From positions 62,001 to 126,000 of the forward strand of contig CADCKQ010000003.1 in the NCBI GenBank assembly GCA_902802045.1: a stretch of DNA of 64,000 nt. The letters are read 5' to 3'. The position numbers were made by a program, and so were the translations under genes. This document shows, one piece after another, positions 54,550-63,719 of this stretch (the first letter of the stretch is position 1; every line of letters begins with the position of its first letter). This DNA comes from Oscillospiraceae bacterium (GTDB taxonomy: Bacteria > Bacillota > Clostridia > Oscillospirales > Oscillospiraceae). The notes beneath the pieces are model-generated. The model was not told the DNA's origin. It saw only the letters and a program-made list of their open reading frames with translations, and made no database searches.

Positions 54550-57336
54550 TCAGGTTATTTCATGGAACCAGAACTCGATCTTGGTTACATAATCGTGATC
54601 TGCATAGAACCGGTAGCTGTATATTCCTTTATCGGCATCTACGACTGTAAGATCGTGCGGTTCTTTATCCGTATCGAACCAATACGCAGAGTATACATAT
54701 TTTCCTGAAGGAATATCGACCTTTACATAAATTGTAGTGTCATTCGGGGCCTTCAGCGCGCTTGCATCGACCCAGGGGTCTTCATCCTTAAGTCTGAACT
54801 GAACGCCGGACGCCGGATAGATATCCTGCAGAGTCGGAGTTCCGGAGTTCGTCTGGATCGGATACCAAGTCCGAGTAAATTCCATGTTGACCCTGATATT
54901 ATACGCGGGCATCGTGAATGTCCATGTATTTTCATCGATTTGCGTCAAGCTCAAGACAGCGGGGTTAATATTGTTGTCCTCGTCCGTATAGAACTTGGGT
55001 TCATTGCCGTTTCTGCTGTAATATTTGCTCGGAGAGGCTGTAATCGTGATCACATCTCCAAATGCGGCGCTCAAGCTTCCGTCTACCACTTCATTATATG
55101 TATCGGAGAGTTTGATCGAACCGTTCTTGACAGACCCTACATATGCAATATGCGAATTTGCATACTGAGTAACAACAACAGTTATATCATAGTTAGGCAT
55201 TGCAAAGACCTTGTTAAAATCTATCGGGACAGTAACCCATGTCACTCCGTCGTCATCCAGATACTTATAACATACCGTATAATTATACTTTGTATCCAAG
55301 ACCTCAGCTATCACTGTGACTTGTGCTGCAGCATCAGCACTTGTAGTAGAAAGACTGATCTTAGTTTCAGAAGATGTTACATCAGAAACATCAAGTGTAA
55401 TTGAATGGGAAGAACCTTTAACGAAAGTAACAAACCCTGTTACATCGCCCGCGGGCATCGAAGAAATAGTTGCTGTGTATTTCCCTGCAAAAACGCCAGA
55501 AGTCTGCTTTGTAAATGTCAGTGCCTGTTTAGCTCCAACTTTGCCGAGACTGTCGGTTACGGTATAGTATGTTTTCGCAACATCATTGCTTACGCCCATT
55601 CCTGTAATATTTGGAGTCGCGACAAGTACAACTTTATCACTCTTCTTTGCTGTGGTTATTTCAGTCCCGTCATCCTTTGCAAAGAACAGAGTTCCGTTTA
55701 CAATGTTTTTATCTGCAATAAGCTTATAAGAAATGCTTTCTGCGACGATCTTGACAGTCACATCATAGCCCGGCATTGTAAAGGTATTGTCGCTGCTGAC
55801 AGCTATCTTGAAGCTCGGGTTGGCAGTCTTGTATGCCGTAACGGATTTAAGTTTATACCCGTCTGCTATTGTGGGAACTACTTTAACTGTGTAGCCGGAC
55901 CATGCTTTAGTCACATCCTTATCAGTTCCTACATCAAACCTGTATGTTGTGAGACCGGTAGAAGATGTGCTGCTGTCTTCAGAGAGTGTAATGGAATGCT
56001 TTGTTTTCTCTGTGAAGTCTGCACGGACCCATACAGCGGAATTCGGCATTGCAAAGATCCCGTCTTCAGCAAGCGCGTTTCCGGTGGTGATGTCGTCGAT
56101 CGTGGAATAGAATATCCCCTGAAGCTCATATCCGTCTGCCGGAGTGGCAGTGACTTTAACTGTCTTTCCGCCATTGGTGCTCGTAACGGCTTTCCCGTCT
56201 ACTGTAACGCTTATTGTTCCTTTGCCTGTTATCTTTGTCTTAATGTCAAAAATGTTCTTCGTAATAAGGCTAAATTTTACAGTGGCATTGGAGGCCGGCA
56301 TAACAAATGTGTTTTTGGACACGCTGACAGAATTGCCCTTGCTGTCCGAGACTGTGAGCGAGCCGAGCTTTTTGGAGCTGTCGTTATTGGTATATCTGAT
56401 CGTAATCGTCTCACCTGCCGCAGCCTGAGTAACGGACTTGCCGTTGAGGAGGAATTCGCAGTCTATCGTCGAAGGCTTATCGGCGGAAATGGTATATTTG
56501 GTATCATTGCTGTTGACTTTTGGATCTGTAGAAGTTTTTCCCGAACCGCTTGAACTACTGCTTGAACTGCTGCTTGGAACTGTCGTCGACGTACCTTTGA
56601 TGGTAGTGCTGACGGGAACCAGGAAGCTGCTGCCTCTCATGATGCTGTTCAGGTTGGACTTGTTGTTTATCGCCTTCAGAAGCGATTCATTCGCGCCGTA
56701 GCTCATGCCGTAGGAAGCGCAGATAGAAGTTGCTGTCTCGCCCGAGGCTACGGTATGCGCGACTACAGCATAGCAGGAAGTGCCGACCGGAGGAGTCGTC
56801 GCTGAAGGAATAAGGATCGTCGACCCGGCCCTGACATTGTTCCAGCTGCCGATACCGTTGATATCCCTGATCATGGAAGAATATGTGCCGAAATTGACAC
56901 CGAGGCTGTTGCAGACATCAGCAACAGTATCGCCGCTCTTCATCTGATATTTAATCAGATAATAGCTGACAGTATCGCCCACTGCGATATTGGCGGTGGT
57001 GGCAGCGCCGGGAACTGCGACTGCGGAAGAACCTACAGCCGCCGCGGACGTTGCCGCTGCAGTCGAAGCAGACGCGACATACGCGTCTGTCGGAAGTTTG
57101 ACTGTAAATCCTACCGGCAGAGAGCGGTAATCAACAATATTATTTATGGCCGCGATGAGTTTCTGCTTGGCATAGAAGTCTATGCCGTTTTTCTGGCAGG
57201 CCTTGAGGACTGTATCACCGTCTTTAAGGGTATAGGTGACGATGCCCGCCTCGGCTGCAGCAGAAACAGTGAACCCTGCCAAGAGGGCCACTATCATGCA
57301 GACCATCAGGATCATGCTTAATACACGTTTTTTCAT
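54550..57336 (-). CDS. Secreted LysM protein with repeated beta-rich modules
   Basis: 928 residues from ATG 57336, which has GGAGG 8 bp upstream; the frame continues to 57372, upstream of the transcription start. A signal peptide ends at VSAAAEAG. Three LysM modules follow (about residues 33-80, 122-178, 188-242), each with a D/SG-(D/E)T core (LKDGDT, MKSGDT, VASGET). A Ser-rich linker comes next (about 250-270). The rest holds repeated units with an FxMPxxxVTV-like end (FAMPNYDITV, FTMPGYDVTV), seen in Gram-positive surface proteins. LysM binds peptidoglycan. No LPxTG signal is present. Function of the repeats is unknown. Confidence 0.82.
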   Translation of the reverse strand: MKKRVLSMILMVCMIVALLAGFTVSAAAEAGIVTYTLKDGDTVLKACQKNGIDFYAKQKLIAAINNIVDYRSLPVGFTVKLPTDAYVASASTAAATSAAAVGSSAVAVPGAATTANIAVGDTVSYYLIKYQMKSGDTVADVCNSLGVNFGTYSSMIRDINGIGSWNNVRAGSTILIPSATTPPVGTSCYAVVAHTVASGETATSICASYGMSYGANESLLKAINNKSNLNSIMRGSSFLVPVSTTIKGTSTTVPSSSSSSSSSGSGKTSTDPKVNSNDTKYTISADKPSTIDCEFLLNGKSVTQAAAGETITIRYTNNDSSKKLGSLTVSDSKGNSVSVSKNTFVMPASNATVKFSLITKNIFDIKTKITGKGTISVTVDGKAVTSTNGGKTVKVTATPADGYELQGIFYSTIDDITTGNALAEDGIFAMPNSAVWVRADFTEKTKHSITLSEDSSTSSTGLTTYRFDVGTDKDVTKAWSGYTVKVVPTIADGYKLKSVTAYKTANPSFKIAVSSDNTFTMPGYDVTVKIVAESISYKLIADKNIVNGTLFFAKDDGTEITTAKKSDKVVLVATPNITGMGVSNDVAKTYYTVTDSLGKVGAKQALTFTKQTSGVFAGKYTATISSMPAGDVTGFVTFVKGSSHSITLDVSDVTSSETKISLSTTSADAAAQVTVIAEVLDTKYNYTVCYKYLDDDGVTWVTVPIDFNKVFAMPNYDITVVVTQYANSHIAYVGSVKNGSIKLSDTYNEVVDGSLSAAFGDVITITASPSKYYSRNGNEPKFYTDEDNNINPAVLSLTQIDENTWTFTMPAYNIRVNMEFTRTWYPIQTNSGTPTLQDIYPASGVQFRLKDEDPWVDASALKAPNDTTIYVKVDIPSGKYVYSAYWFDTDKEPHDLTVVDADKGIYSYRFYADHDYVTKIEFWFHEIT

Positions 57337-57362
57337 TGGCTTTACCTCCAAAATGGGCATTG

Positions 57363-57371
57363 AATATAGCA
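57363..57371 (-). promoter_or_regulatory. Extended -10 promoter of the LysM gene
   Basis: On the minus strand TGC-TATATT (57363-57371) is an extended -10 element. The -35 region is poor. Transcription would begin near 57357, leaving a leader of about 20 bp before ATG 57336. Confidence 0.45.
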
Positions 57372-57398
57372 AGACGCTTTAAAAGTGGTTACATACTA

Positions 57399-57440
57399 CT
57401 ACAAAAATTTGCAAAAGGCAATACCCTTTTGCAAATTTTT
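57399..57440 (-). terminator. Terminator after the double-TPM gene
   Basis: A 16-bp stem (AAAAATTTGCAAAAGG with its complement, 57403-57440) followed by T residues on the minus strand, 45 bp after the TPM gene's stop at 57486. Confidence 0.8.
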
Positions 57441-57485
57441 TGTAATTTGTTTGTAATTTTTAAAGGGGTTATTGTTTTATTTTTG

Positions 57486-58622
57486 TCATTCCTGTTCCCG
57501 TATCAGCTTGACCAGATACCAGATCGCAAAGCCCGCGGCGACGATAAGAACCGCTATGACGATCCACTTCAGGACCTGGCGGAAATTCCCGTTTCTCTCG
57601 GATATTTCATTCGGATTATTGACCACCTGCTGGGCTGTGGATTCCGGAAGATCGTCCGTATCATAGGGCTTCCCGTCCTTTGCTTTGAGGAGAAAATCAT
57701 TCGCGAGATCCCCGAAGCGCTCAAAGGCGTCCGGATACTTTCCCATCAGCATCTCGAATTCCAGTTCTCCGTTTATAAACTCGAGCCCCGCGTCGGTAAA
57801 GGCGGCTTTGGCATCGCCGAGAGGAATTATATACCACTCCTTGCTGTCGCTCAGATAAAGGAGCATGACGCCGCTGTGGTTGCTGCCTCTGCCGTAACCG
57901 TTCAGAACGAAATGCCTTGCAGCATACTCGGTGGCCGTGATTCCTTCGAGGGCTTTGTCAGTTACAACGGTAATGTCATTGTCGCAGGAATCGCTCAAGA
58001 CGTCGAGTTTCTCATTGAGCGATTTTAGCTCCGAGGCCTTCAAAAGTCCCGCTTTGTCGACCGCTCTGCCCGAAGGAGAGGATTTCTCGGCGACCTCTTC
58101 CTCCGCCGCTTTCTTTTCCTCGGCTGTAGGTTCCGCGTGGAGCTTCTCGGCCGGAGTCTTTTCGAGCATTGCGGAGACAGCCTTTAAGATCTCCTCGCAG
58201 CCTATGGGGTATGTATCAGCATCATAATAGGCTTTGCGTATGGTCTCGTAGTTCGGCTTTATCGTCGAGATCGCGCTTCCGGCGTAATACATCTCGTAGG
58301 CGTAGTCTTTGTAGACATAGTCTACGAACACGACACCGTCCTCGCACGGGGAATTCTCCATAAACCAGAGCTTTGCGTATTCCTGGTTCGTAAGGCCCGT
58401 GAGATTGTCAGTTACTATATAATATACGGCATAATCGTACTTTTTGTATATCTCGTTCGCGAGCGTGTTGAGCCTCTGAAGCTCTTTTTCACCAACCGTG
58501 CCGAAAGCGTTGAACTTGTCGACCACAAACTGCTGCTGCGCGCTCTCCCCGAAGGCAAAAGTTCCCGCGAAGAACACCGCGATAAGCGATACGAGCATTA
58601 AGACCGCAATAAACTTTTTCAT
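57486..58622 (-). CDS. Membrane protein with two TPM-like domains
   Basis: 378 residues: a signal peptide (to about 25), a first TPM-like domain (about 28-145, DYAVYYIVTDNLTG, LWFMENSPCEDGVVFVDY), an acidic Glu/Ala-rich linker (about 155-180), a second TPM-like domain (about 185-315, ITVVTDKALEGI, GYGRGSNHSGVMLLYLSD), and a C-terminal membrane helix (about 350-372). TPM domains occur in YgcG and plant phosphatases and in membrane quality-control proteins. Two in one chain is less common. It begins 17 bp after the thrCB gene, so co-expression is likely, though with no clear reason. Confidence 0.75.
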   Translation of the reverse strand: MKKFIAVLMLVSLIAVFFAGTFAFGESAQQQFVVDKFNAFGTVGEKELQRLNTLANEIYKKYDYAVYYIVTDNLTGLTNQEYAKLWFMENSPCEDGVVFVDYVYKDYAYEMYYAGSAISTIKPNYETIRKAYYDADTYPIGCEEILKAVSAMLEKTPAEKLHAEPTAEEKKAAEEEVAEKSSPSGRAVDKAGLLKASELKSLNEKLDVLSDSCDNDITVVTDKALEGITATEYAARHFVLNGYGRGSNHSGVMLLYLSDSKEWYIIPLGDAKAAFTDAGLEFINGELEFEMLMGKYPDAFERFGDLANDFLLKAKDGKPYDTDDLPESTAQQVVNNPNEISERNGNFRQVLKWIVIAVLIVAAGFAIWYLVKLIREQE

Positions 58623-58639
58623 TCTTTTTTCCCCCGAAT

Positions 58640-61057
58640 CTATTTAGCAAGTGCAGGCAGGACCTGCTTTATTTCCCAACCGGGATAATTGTTTCCGATC
58701 TCATTTTTAAGCTTTTTGTCCATATCCGGATCCTTCGAGATACAGAGAAGCGTCGGACCCGCGCCGGATATACAGAACGCGTCCGCACCGCACTTTAATG
58801 CCGCTTCTCTCAGTTCCTCATAACCCGGTATAAGAGGAATGCGGAAGTTCTGATGGAATCTGTCCTGCATCGAGGCTTTTAACAGCTCACGGTTTCCCGT
58901 TTCCAAAGCTTTCAGGGTAAGCACCGCGTGCGAGACATTGAACACTCCGTCTTTGAGCGGGATCTCTTTTGGCAGTGCTTTTCTGGCTTTGGCTGTAGAG
59001 AGCTCAAAATCCGGAATAAGCAGTGTAAACTGCCAGGAGGTATCTACATTATAAAATGCAGTGAGAGGTTTTTTCCCTTCCATCATACTGCATGTGAGGC
59101 CTCCAAACAGAGCAGGCGCGACATTGTCAGGATGTCCTTCGACGCGGGCAGCTATCTCCAGCATCTGCATTTTCGAAAGTCCCAGATCGTGCAGTCCGTT
59201 TGCTGCCCCGACTCCTGCTACTATCAGCGCGGAAGAGGAACCGAGGCCCCTGCATATCGGTATTTCCGTCTTCAGAAAGTTGATCTCGACCGGCTCAGTT
59301 TTTCGCCCCGCATATTTCAAGGTTTCCGAATATGCTTTGAAAGCCAGGTTGTTTTCGTTGCAGTATTTTTCATCCGTCCCGGTTATTCTGAGTTCCTTTG
59401 CCCCCGGAACGAATTCTATTTCATCATAGATCTGCCAGGCTATACCGAAGGTATCGAAGCCCGGGCCGAGGTTCGCGGATGACGCGGGGACTCTGGCTAT
59501 GCCCTTTTTCTTCGGTACTGAAACAGAGTTTACGACCGCGGTGTTTCTGACCTTTTCTTTTATGCTCTCTTTTTTCGTCTCATACAGGCCGGGAAGAGCG
59601 AACTTCAGAACATAATCAGAAATATCTTCGCTTTCCGTTGTATCTCTGAATCTCGGGATCCGGTTTAAAATGCCCTTAAGATTCTGAGGGATCTTTATTC
59701 CTGTGATATTGCTCAGTTCTCTCAGCGGGTCCCTTGAAATATCTTCTTTTCCGAGCGCTTTCAGTACAAACTCCGGGAATTTGAACGGAGAAGCGGTCGA
59801 CAGTATCACAACCGGGTCCGTGCTTATGCCGCGTTCCTCTTTGTAGGCCTCCGCTGCAGCGAAGGCGACTGCCGTATGCGGATCGCAAAGATACCTGTTT
59901 TCCTTCCAGATCCTGTTTATTACAAATGCGGTCTCTTTGTCGTCGCACGAATAGGCGGAAAAATCCTTTTTCAGATCCAGATCGCGCCCGCGCTTAATCT
60001 TTCTGATATCATATGAGCCTTTATCTGCAAGTTTTTCCATGCAGGAAGAGACAAACTCCGTATCTCCGTCTGACCCGAGATACAGCAGGCGCTCGAGATT
60101 GCTGGATACAAGTATGTCCATGGAAGGGCTTGCCGTTTTATGAAATTCTCTGTTTGTATCGTAAATACCGGTATAGATGAAATCCGTCAACACGTCATTG
60201 GCATTTGACGCTATGATGAGCTTTCCGACCGGAAGCCCGAGCAGCTTCGCAAGATATCCGGCAAGAATATCTCCGAAATTGCCTGTCGGGACTACAAAAT
60301 CCGCTCTCTCGCCTATCTGTATGCGGCAGAGCTTAAGAAGCTGCGAATAGGCAGAGAAATAATAGGTTATCTGCGGAATGAGGCGCCCTATATTTATCGA
60401 GTTTGCAGAAGAAAGCTCCAGACCGGGCATGCTCTTAAGCTGAGCGAATGCCTCTTTGACCCCCTTCTGGCAGTCGTCAAAGTTCCCTTTTACCGCGCAA
60501 ACCCTGACATTGGAACCTTCCTGGCTCTGCATCTGCGCTTTCTGGACACGTGAAACTCCCTCTTCCGGATAGAACACCAGGATCTTTGTGCCTTCAACAT
60601 CTCTAAAGCCCTCAAGCGCCGCTTTGCCGGTATCCCCGGAAGTCGCTGTGAGGATCGTCAGATCTCCCTCTATTCCTTTTATGGCACGCGCGTTCGTTAT
60701 GAGCTCCGGCAGCATGCTGAGGGCTATATCTTTGAACGCGGACGTAGGACCTCTGAAAAGCTCGAGACAGTAGTCATCCCCGACTGTGACGAGCGGCGTA
60801 AGGTCCGGAGAATCGAACTTCCCGCCGTATGCCTTTCTGACCATCTCCCCCAAAGCGTCACCGTATTCGGAGAAGAAATGCCTCAGGATCATTTCAGCCA
60901 TACCGGTGAAATCCTTCTGAAGGCATTCCTGCCAGTCGAAGCGGCCATCGTTTATGTCCGAAGGAATATACAATCCTCCGTCCGGCGCGATACCTTCCAG
61001 AACGGCCTGAAGCCCGTCTGCGGTTACATTTTTATCTCTGGTGCTGTTGTAGATCAT
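58640..61057 (-). CDS. thrCB: Fused threonine synthase - homoserine kinase
   Basis: 805 residues in one frame. Residues 1 to about 495 are threonine synthase (MIYNSTRD at the start; PLP Lys in LFRGPTSAFKDIALSML; LTATSGDTGKAA; VPTGNFGDILAGYLAK). Residues about 515-805 are homoserine kinase, GHMP family (RVPASSANLGPGFDTFG; ICRGLGSSSALIVAG; EGHPDNVAPALFGG; ISGAGPTLL). All active-site residues look intact, so one chain should phosphorylate homoserine and convert it to threonine. I chose ATG 61057 because the promoter places transcription near 61091; the frame opens at 61126 but that ATG lies upstream of the transcript. It is divergent from hom-lysC-asd. Confidence 0.92.
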   Translation of the reverse strand: MIYNSTRDKNVTADGLQAVLEGIAPDGGLYIPSDINDGRFDWQECLQKDFTGMAEMILRHFFSEYGDALGEMVRKAYGGKFDSPDLTPLVTVGDDYCLELFRGPTSAFKDIALSMLPELITNARAIKGIEGDLTILTATSGDTGKAALEGFRDVEGTKILVFYPEEGVSRVQKAQMQSQEGSNVRVCAVKGNFDDCQKGVKEAFAQLKSMPGLELSSANSINIGRLIPQITYYFSAYSQLLKLCRIQIGERADFVVPTGNFGDILAGYLAKLLGLPVGKLIIASNANDVLTDFIYTGIYDTNREFHKTASPSMDILVSSNLERLLYLGSDGDTEFVSSCMEKLADKGSYDIRKIKRGRDLDLKKDFSAYSCDDKETAFVINRIWKENRYLCDPHTAVAFAAAEAYKEERGISTDPVVILSTASPFKFPEFVLKALGKEDISRDPLRELSNITGIKIPQNLKGILNRIPRFRDTTESEDISDYVLKFALPGLYETKKESIKEKVRNTAVVNSVSVPKKKGIARVPASSANLGPGFDTFGIAWQIYDEIEFVPGAKELRITGTDEKYCNENNLAFKAYSETLKYAGRKTEPVEINFLKTEIPICRGLGSSSALIVAGVGAANGLHDLGLSKMQMLEIAARVEGHPDNVAPALFGGLTCSMMEGKKPLTAFYNVDTSWQFTLLIPDFELSTAKARKALPKEIPLKDGVFNVSHAVLTLKALETGNRELLKASMQDRFHQNFRIPLIPGYEELREAALKCGADAFCISGAGPTLLCISKDPDMDKKLKNEIGNNYPGWEIKQVLPALAK

Positions 61058-61097
61058 GTCAAAAATAATCTCGTTTACATAAGTCTGTTTAAAGTGT

Positions 61098-61126
61098 ATA
61101 ATACCATATCCGTAAGCGGAATGCAA
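61098..61126 (-). promoter_or_regulatory. Promoter of the thrC-thrB fusion
   Basis: On the minus strand TTGCAT (61121-61126), 17 bp, TATTAT (61098-61103). It puts the transcription start near 61091 and fixes the start codon choice. Confidence 0.75.
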
Positions 61127-61170
61127 TATTATTAAAATCGACGAAATACTATTTTCCTCTGTATTTTCAG

Positions 61171-61199
61171 TTGATTTTGGATCTGTGCTGTGCTATGCT
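61171..61199 (+). promoter_or_regulatory. Promoter of the hom-lysC-asd operon
   Basis: TTGATT (61171-61176), 17 bp, TATGCT (61194-61199). The leader to the hom start is about 50 bp; no leader peptide or riboswitch is seen. Confidence 0.65.
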
Positions 61200-61238
61200 A
61201 TCCGCATTACAAAAACATTTGTCCGTGTGGTGCGGACA

Positions 61239-61246
61239 GGGGGGGG
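61239..61246 (+). repeat. Run of eight G residues at the hom ribosome site
   Basis: GGGGGGGG lies 6 bp before the hom ATG and is the only ribosome-binding candidate. Such a run is prone to slippage in copying. Confidence 0.6.
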
Positions 61247-61252
61247 TATCAA

Positions 61253-62386
61253 ATGAATGTAGGTCTGCTTGGGATTGGAACTGTCGGAGGCGCTTTTTAC
61301 AAGCTCGCACTCGAACAGGGAAACATAAACGTAAAGAGCCTTCTCTCGCGAAGAGAGAGGCCGGGGCTTGAATGCAGGGTCACTTCGGATATAAACGATA
61401 TAATAAACGACCCGGAGATCGACTGTGTTGTTGAGGTTCTGGGAGGTCTTCATCCCGCTTATGAGTATATAAGCGCAGCTTTAAAGGCCGGGAAAAGCGT
61501 TGTTACCGCAAACAAAGCAGTCGTATGCGAGTATTATGATGAATTTCTGGATCTGGCGAAAAGCTCAGGATCTGCGTTCAGGTGCACGGCAGCTGCCGGC
61601 GGAGGAATTCCGTGGCTTGAAAGCCTCTCGAGAATATCCCAACTGGATGAGATAGATTCCATTGAAGGCATTTTAAACGGAACCACCAATTTCATACTCA
61701 GCGCCATGACAAATTCCGGCGCAGATTATGCAGAGAGCCTCAAGGAAGCTCAGCGGCTCGGTTACGCCGAAGCAGACCCGACGGCGGATGTGGAAGGCTT
61801 CGACGCCATGAGAAAAGTTGTCATTTCTGCAAATGTGGCATTCGGCGTTTCAGTCCCGAAGGAAGATGTTCCCTGCTTCGGTATTTCGACCTGCAGTTCC
61901 GAAGATATAAAGGCCTTCGGCGACGCGGGCAAAGTCTGCAAGCTTATAGGGCATGCCTCCAAAAAAGGCGACAGGATCTCGGCCTGTGTGGAGCCGATGC
62001 TTTTCGACAAGGGAAGCGCTACGGCAGGAATAGAAGGCGGATACAATATAATAACTCTGAAAGCAAAGAGAGTTATGACCCAGAGCTTCATAGGTCTCGG
62101 CGCGGGCGGAGATCCGACAGGCGCAAACGTCCTGGCCGACTGCATTTCCATAGCAAAAGGCGCAAAAGGCTTCTATACGGACAAAGCTGTCAGGTCGTCT
62201 GTCGACAACTCTGTATTAAAACAAAACTATTATGTAAGAACTTCTGCAGAAATACCCTTTGAAATCACCGGAGAAATGGGAAGCGGAGCAATAACCGGAA
62301 AAGTATCCGTTTCGGATATGCATGCATTCGCGTCTAAAGTCCGTAAAGACGGCGGCAGCATATTTATAGCTGCGATCGGAGAGTAA
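61253..62386 (+). CDS. hom: Homoserine dehydrogenase, short form
   Basis: 377 residues from ATG 61253; the frame opens at 61190, before the transcription start. It has the NAD(P)-binding GLLGIGTVGGA at the start, VVEVLGGL, VVTANKAVV, NGTTNFIL near residue 145, and the catalytic DVEGFDAMRKVVI near 175 (Asp and Lys). It reduces aspartate semialdehyde to homoserine. It ends at about the dehydrogenase domain; the C-terminal ACT feedback domain of many Gram-positive enzymes is absent, so threonine control may be on other steps. Confidence 0.95.
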   Translation: MNVGLLGIGTVGGAFYKLALEQGNINVKSLLSRRERPGLECRVTSDINDIINDPEIDCVVEVLGGLHPAYEYISAALKAGKSVVTANKAVVCEYYDEFLDLAKSSGSAFRCTAAAGGGIPWLESLSRISQLDEIDSIEGILNGTTNFILSAMTNSGADYAESLKEAQRLGYAEADPTADVEGFDAMRKVVISANVAFGVSVPKEDVPCFGISTCSSEDIKAFGDAGKVCKLIGHASKKGDRISACVEPMLFDKGSATAGIEGGYNIITLKAKRVMTQSFIGLGAGGDPTGANVLADCISIAKGAKGFYTDKAVRSSVDNSVLKQNYYVRTSAEIPFEITGEMGSGAITGKVSVSDMHAFASKVRKDGGSIFIAAIGE

Positions 62387-62387
62387 G

Positions 62388-63719
62388 ATGGGACTTAAGG
62401 TATGCAAATTTGGCGGCTCCTCTCTTTCAGACGCAGAGCAGTTTAAAAAAGTAAAAAGCATAATAGAAGCCGACAGGGACAGAAAGGTTGTCGTCGTATC
62501 CGCTCCCGGAAAACGTTTCAAAGGAGACCATAAGGTTACCGACCTGCTCTATCTCTGCAGTGCACATATGGAATACGGGGTAAGCTTCGATTACATATTC
62601 GATCTAATAGCCGACCGCTTCAATGAGATAAGGTCCGATCTGGGCCTTCAGACGGATATAGGCTCGGACCTTGATGAGATAAGGGCGAGAATAAGCAACG
62701 GAGCTGACAAAGAATGGATCGCATCCAGAGGAGAATACCTCTCCGCGAAGCTCATGGCGGATTTTCTCGGTTATGAGTTTCTGGACGCGGCGCTCTGGCT
62801 CAAATTCAAATATGACGGATCAGTCGACGAGGAAGAATCTTACGGATCTCTCTATGCTGCTGCAGAAGGCAAGCGGATCGTAACTCCGGGCTTTTTCGGG
62901 GTCATGCCGGGAGGCAAGGTCAAAACTCTGACCCGCGGCGGAAGCGATGTCACGGGAGCCCTGGCAGCTGCAGCCCTGGAAGCCGATGTATATGAAAACT
63001 GGACTGATGTGCCCGGTATTCTGATGGCAGACCCGTCTATAGTTCCGAATCCCAAGCCGATAAAGCTCATAACATATGCTGAGCTTCGCGAGCTGAGTTT
63101 TCTGGGCGCAAAGGTGCTCCACGCGGGAAGCGTAATGCCGGTAAGAGAAAAGAATATTCCTCTGAATATCCGCGACACGAACGATCCCTCCCAACCCGGC
63201 ACTCTCATTTTGAATTCAATTTCCGATAACGATGAGGATAACGGGAATTTCATAACCGGAATCGCCGGCAAGAAAGGCTACAGCGTAATCACGGTTCTGA
63301 AATCCGGAATGAGCAGCGATCCGGAAGCGCTCCTGAAGATACTCGAGATCACAGCTGCCCATAATGTTAATGTGGAGTACATACCTTCCGGCATCGATAT
63401 CATATCGCTGGTCGTTTCGGCTTCCAAAGCTGAAGACTCCCTTTACAGTATACTTGCGGAAATACAGAAAGCCCTGAAGCCGGACAACATAAAAGTGACG
63501 GAACACATGGCGATCGTTGCCGCGGTCGGCCGGAAAATGGTCTACAAGCCGGGCACTTCAGGCAAGATCTTTGCCACTCTCGGTGAAAACGGAGTCAATA
63601 TACGCATGATAACCCAGGGGCCCGAAGAACTCGACATTATAGTCGGTGTTGAGGAAAAAGATTTCGAGCAGGCTGTCAGAATACTTTACAATACATTCAT
63701 CAAGGAGAAAATATCATGA
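62388..63719 (+). CDS. lysC: Aspartate kinase
   Basis: 443 residues. The first amino-acid-kinase motif CKFGGSSLSD at residue 6, VVVVSAPGKR near 35, TRGGSDVTGALAAAAL near 184 and WTDVPGILMADP near 205 define the kinase half. Two ACT domains follow (about 300-440) with a late PGTSGKIFATLGENGVNI that binds the feedback amino acid (lysine or threonine). It phosphorylates aspartate to start the pathway. It begins 1 bp after the hom stop and overlaps the next start by 4 bp. Confidence 0.95.
   Translation: MGLKVCKFGGSSLSDAEQFKKVKSIIEADRDRKVVVVSAPGKRFKGDHKVTDLLYLCSAHMEYGVSFDYIFDLIADRFNEIRSDLGLQTDIGSDLDEIRARISNGADKEWIASRGEYLSAKLMADFLGYEFLDAALWLKFKYDGSVDEEESYGSLYAAAEGKRIVTPGFFGVMPGGKVKTLTRGGSDVTGALAAAALEADVYENWTDVPGILMADPSIVPNPKPIKLITYAELRELSFLGAKVLHAGSVMPVREKNIPLNIRDTNDPSQPGTLILNSISDNDEDNGNFITGIAGKKGYSVITVLKSGMSSDPEALLKILEITAAHNVNVEYIPSGIDIISLVVSASKAEDSLYSILAEIQKALKPDNIKVTEHMAIVAAVGRKMVYKPGTSGKIFATLGENGVNIRMITQGPEELDIIVGVEEKDFEQAVRILYNTFIKEKIS

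Noticed and set aside
55405..56553. Plus-strand open frame of 382 codons, rich in Cys
   Set aside because: It is antisense to the repeat part of the LysM gene; the Cys come from reversed Thr/Ala codons.
61058..61126. ATG at 61126 as the start of the threonine synthase fusion
   Set aside because: It lies in the -35 box of the promoter at 61098-61126, so it would not be in the transcript.
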